This document shows, piece by piece, positions 60,754-64,000 of a DNA stretch of 64,000 bases (position 1 is its first letter; every line of letters begins with the position of its first letter). Below the pieces are notes generated by a model. That model was not told where the DNA came from and did no database searches. It was given only the letters and a program-made list of their open reading frames with translations. A program made the translations under genes and the position numbers. Source of the DNA: Anisus vortex (lineage: Eukaryota; Mollusca; Gastropoda; Planorbidae); NCBI GenBank assembly GCA_949126835.1, contig OX421502.1, forward strand, positions 31,415,227 through 31,479,226. The letters run 5' to 3'.

Positions 60754-62863
60754 GTAGTTATTTATTATGGGAATGTTGTGGATATAATTTACATGTACCA
60801 CTGTATTAAGTTGTATTTAAATATTGGCAAAAAAACTGTACAAAGTAATACAATTTTTTATATACAACATGAGGATGGAGCGAAAGGACTATTAGTGCTT
60901 CTTAGTAGTTCTCCTTATATCTCTCTCTCACTCTCTATGCATCCACTACTTAATTATTGTGTAAACTAGTGGTTATGCCCGTCAAAATGACGGAGAAACG
61001 AATGACTACAATGTGTTTTGTTAAGAGATAAAGAAAAGAGACTATATTACAATAAAGACAATGAACGTTTCTTTTCGGTATTTAGTATTTGTTGTTTTCA
61101 ATTGTTTCTGGTCGCCCTGACCCTGGCATATGCATAATAATTGTTACTGTCAAGCTTCTGGTATTAAAACGTAGCAAGCAGTTGTGTTGACTTGTCTTGT
61201 TATTAATAATAGCCTATTAAATTAACAATAATATACTATCTAAAAGAAAAAAAAAACACAATACCAAAGAATAAAAAGATAAATTATAAAAAAAAGCGTA
61301 GAAAATAATATTTCAATACCATAAAAACTAAAGTGAGAACGATTTTTTTTCGGTATTTAATTTTTGTTCTTGCTTATTGTATTAATAAAACAGTGTTGAA
61401 AATGTTTCGGTATTTAGTTTTTGTTATTTTTAATTGTTTCTGGTCGACCTGACCCTGGCATATGCATAATAATTGTGGTCTCAAGGACTGGCGTAGTGTG
61501 TAAACCGCCGATACATTCCCATTAAGAATACACTGGCGGGCGAACGCACGGGGCACAGCCCCCGCAGCGGGTCTGAGGTCCATTACACTGCCGAGAGGCC
61601 ACTGGTCTCGGTGGGGAGGAAGCAATGGACGCTGCAATCCCGTTTCAAGAATCACCCGGGGCCTGGATGCATGTACCTATAGTAGGCCTTTAGGATTTAT
61701 GCTACCCGGTGACAGAGCAGCTATACTGGCGAGGCACCTCGATAATGATCCTTTAGAGAACCGCAGTGAACGATCGCTGGGCCGTGGAAACCTTCCCCGT
61801 TACACGGCACGCCACGAGATCGGCGTGTCGTTGGGTGGCTGGAGCCTGGACAGAGATGGCTCAATCCTAAGCGTTACGCCCTGGACACAAGAGCCGAAAG
61901 AGACTTAAGAGACTTTTAAATTTGATATTAAAATGTAGCGAACAGTTGTGTTGACTTGCCTTGTTATTAATAATATTAAATTAACAATAATATAAGAAGA
62001 ATAAGCAATAAGAAGAATGGGCATTTCTATAGCTCTTCTATCCATGCTATTAAATTAGCATGCTCATATACTATCTAAAAGAAAAAAATATATAAATACA
62101 AAACAATAAAAAAGGTAAATAATTTAAACAAAATTAGAAAATAATATTTCAAGGCAATAAAAACTAAATTGAGAAAGATTTTTTCTGTATTTAATTTTTG
62201 TTCTTGCTTATTGTATCAATAAAACAGTACTGAGAATGTTTCTTTCGGTATTTAGTTTGTATTTTATATTGTTGCTGTCAAGCTTATGGTACCCGGTATT
62301 AGAAAGTAATCATTTATAGGCCTAACTTGTTTTTTTATCATTCGTATCATTTAATTTATAGAGTGTATACAGTCGCCTATTAAAGGATATTCGCAATAGT
62401 GACGTAAATACATTAAATAATTAAAACATTTGGTTACTTTTTTCTTAAAAGGATAATGCAAACATCAATAATGAAAAAATAAATAATTTGATAGACATTA
62501 CGTCATACGCTAGTATTTTTTAAAGTAAACAATTGAAACACTCCAAGCCAAATTGCGGTGCGTAACTTATAAAAAAGGTCTCGCCACATTAAAAAAACAA
62601 CCGCATAATTGGGGAAACCCGAAAAGACCCTCGCGTTCAACATACAAAATATCGCGTTCAACATAGTAATGAACGGAAATGGCCATTTGCTATGCACGGT
62701 TATATTTAATTTGCATGGCTGGATCTAACATTTTGAATGTTCTAAATTAACACATTCATGATTATAAGTCATAAAATAAAATTATCTTTTGGAGTACGTT
62801 TCCGATTTATACATTTAATTTTTGTCCCGATTAGTCAAACGGCTTAGGTGCCTATAGCGAACA

Positions 62864-62923
<60 letters not shown>

Positions 62924-63910
62924 TATATAAACAAACATATAAACAAACTCACGGTAATTATATATGTTGATGATAGGTAAACGTTTATCAATTGGTAGTG
63001 CTGTATTAAACAGTGCATTGTAAGCAGGGGTTTTGCAACATGTCCTTTGGCCGCAAAATGAATTTCAAACCACTAGACAGGCCAAACATTGTGAACATTT
63101 ATTGACATTATTATTACATTATATTTATTAAACAAACTGCCGATACAAACTTTTTGTATCAGATACACGCCAACAATTTAAATACTTAAGTAATGTAGCA
63201 TGATAGTTTAATCAATTAATTTATGATTACAATCATTCACATTAAAAAAAATAATGTTTGATCTTGTTATTTTGTTGTCATTTTTTATTGTTGTTTTAGA
63301 CTTGTAATTTTATATGTTTGAATATATCCGCAAACGAGTGTGAATGTTTGTGTGATTATACAGAACGCATAAAAGTTCGTTTGTTGCACTTAAATGCGTT
63401 ATAGTTAATAATATTGTACCGGGTTATCAAAGTATGTAGTTTTAAATTGTAAACCTTTACATAGAGTAGGACTTAAGCTAATTTTATTCACAGCAGCATT
63501 AAGAGATAGGTATAATGAAAGTACTTGGTAAGGATACTTGAGTTATTCTATACTTAAAACATTTAGATTTCTAAAACAACATCATAAATCATTTCGAAAT
63601 ATGATTTTGTTTATTTAGTGAATACAAACATAATTGAGTATATCTGAGTTGTTTTCCTTTGTACCAACAGACAAATGTGAAAGATATATGGACGTTGCTG
63701 TGGTTGGAGCAGGGCCTTCAGGGACCTACTCGGCCTACAGGCTGCGCGACGATGGACTGCGCATTGAGGTTTTTGAGTACTCGAACCGTGTGGGTGGACG
63801 TCTCTACACAGACCATTTACCGGACGTACAGGACGTCAATATAGAACTGGGAGGAATGAGGTTCCTTAAAGAAGCTCACTTTAGAGTTGAGCGCCTTGTT
63901 CAAGAGTTGG
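60662..63910 (+). CDS. L-amino-acid oxidase, copy 3, exons 1-2 (continues past window)
   Basis: Exon 1 (60662-60753) encodes a signal peptide MSIFPVTVLIFCTLLATCQC plus about 10 residues. Exon 2 (63671-63910) encodes KCERYMDVAVVGAGPSGTYS, then NRVGGRLYT and ELGGMRFLK. Exon 2 has the same length and phases as in copy 2, differs at about a dozen residues and has no stop, so the gene looks intact as far as visible. Intron 1 (2.9 kb) is shorter than in copy 2 (4.1 kb), which has taken on LINE and SINE insertions. Later exons lie beyond the right edge. Confidence 0.88.
61065..62310 (+). repeat. Imperfect tandem repeat in intron 1 of copy 3, with repeat A inserted
   Basis: Blocks TTTCGGTATTTAGT, GACCCTGGCATATGCATAAT, AACAGTTGTGTTGACTTG and CTTGCTTATTGTAT.AATAAA recur two to three times with a period of about 350 bp once the inserted repeat A (61477-61925) is removed. 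Confidence 0.7.
61477..61925 (+). repeat. Repeat A, copy with ends defined by its host repeat
   Basis: Comparison of the neighbouring tandem units puts the insertion between AATAATTGT and TATTAAAA. The element starts near GGTCTCAAGG and ends near AAGAGACTTTTAAATTTGA, with short inverted GTCTC/GAGAC ends. Confidence 0.7.
62311..63670. other. Remainder of intron 1 of LAAO copy 3
   Basis: AT-rich; (TA)n at about 62866-62913. No element recognised. Confidence 0.5.
63671..63910 (+). CDS. LAAO copy 3, exon 2 (FAD-binding N-terminus)
   Basis: Acceptor TTTGTACCAACAG, donor TTGG|GTAATT; 240 nt as in copy 2. Contains the GAGPSG dinucleotide-binding loop. Confidence 0.92.
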
Positions 63911-64000
63911 GTAATTAATTTTAATCAAGCGAAAATTATTGTTAGCAATTTTTAACCGTTAAATTAAACACCACTAATAAAAGCTTAAGATAAGATAAGA

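Overview
The window is AT-rich, intron-containing animal DNA packed with transposable elements. It most likely comes from a heterobranch gastropod mollusc. The organism call is an inference: the only host-type genes recognised are secreted flavoprotein L-amino-acid oxidases of the achacin/aplysianin-A/escapin type, and the SINE, CR1-like LINE and Gmr1-like LTR content fits a mollusc.

Host genes, all on the + strand, form a tandem array. Copy 1 is cut by the left edge: its last three coding exons lie at 1053-2758. Copy 2 is complete or nearly so, with nine exons from 28884 to 44040: a signal-peptide exon, a dinucleotide-binding exon, and a last exon carrying the C-terminal FAD motif. Copy 3 starts at 60662 and runs off the right edge. 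Between copies 1 and 2 lie two decayed exons of another paralogue (exon 3-like at 12668, exon 6-like at 19706). The 3' gene halves and their downstream DNA are a segmental duplication, about 1-7892 against 41045-55811. Because the copies align, insertions present in only one can be read with their empty sites: a 7.2-kb Gmr1-like retrotransposon and a perfect hairpin element in copy 2, and a TTAA-flanked MITE in copy 1.

Mobile DNA fills most of the rest. Main items: (i) 22227-24157, an LTR element whose two LTRs are inverted around a gag fragment, with 33 nt of its tRNA-Pro primer fossilised at the junction and a 4-bp target duplication around the whole palindrome; (ii) 46775-53933, a Ty3/gypsy element of the Gmr1 type with integrase upstream of reverse transcriptase, 599-bp LTRs and one 1606-codon ORF, but with substitutions at catalytic acids of RT and RNase H; (iii) a solo LTR of a related family about 80 bp upstream of the copy 2 start codon; (iv) two pogo-like DNA transposon remnants with TA target duplications and a PHD-like zinc-finger tail; (v) hAT, piggyBac and other MITEs or relics; (vi) three LINE groups, two tRNA-derived SINE families, an unclassified GC-rich dispersed repeat (called repeat A here) and many minisatellites.

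I found no rRNA gene, functional tRNA gene or CRISPR array. Exon boundaries are read from GT/AG sites, preserved phase and agreement between copies. All family assignments are by motif recognition without a database search.
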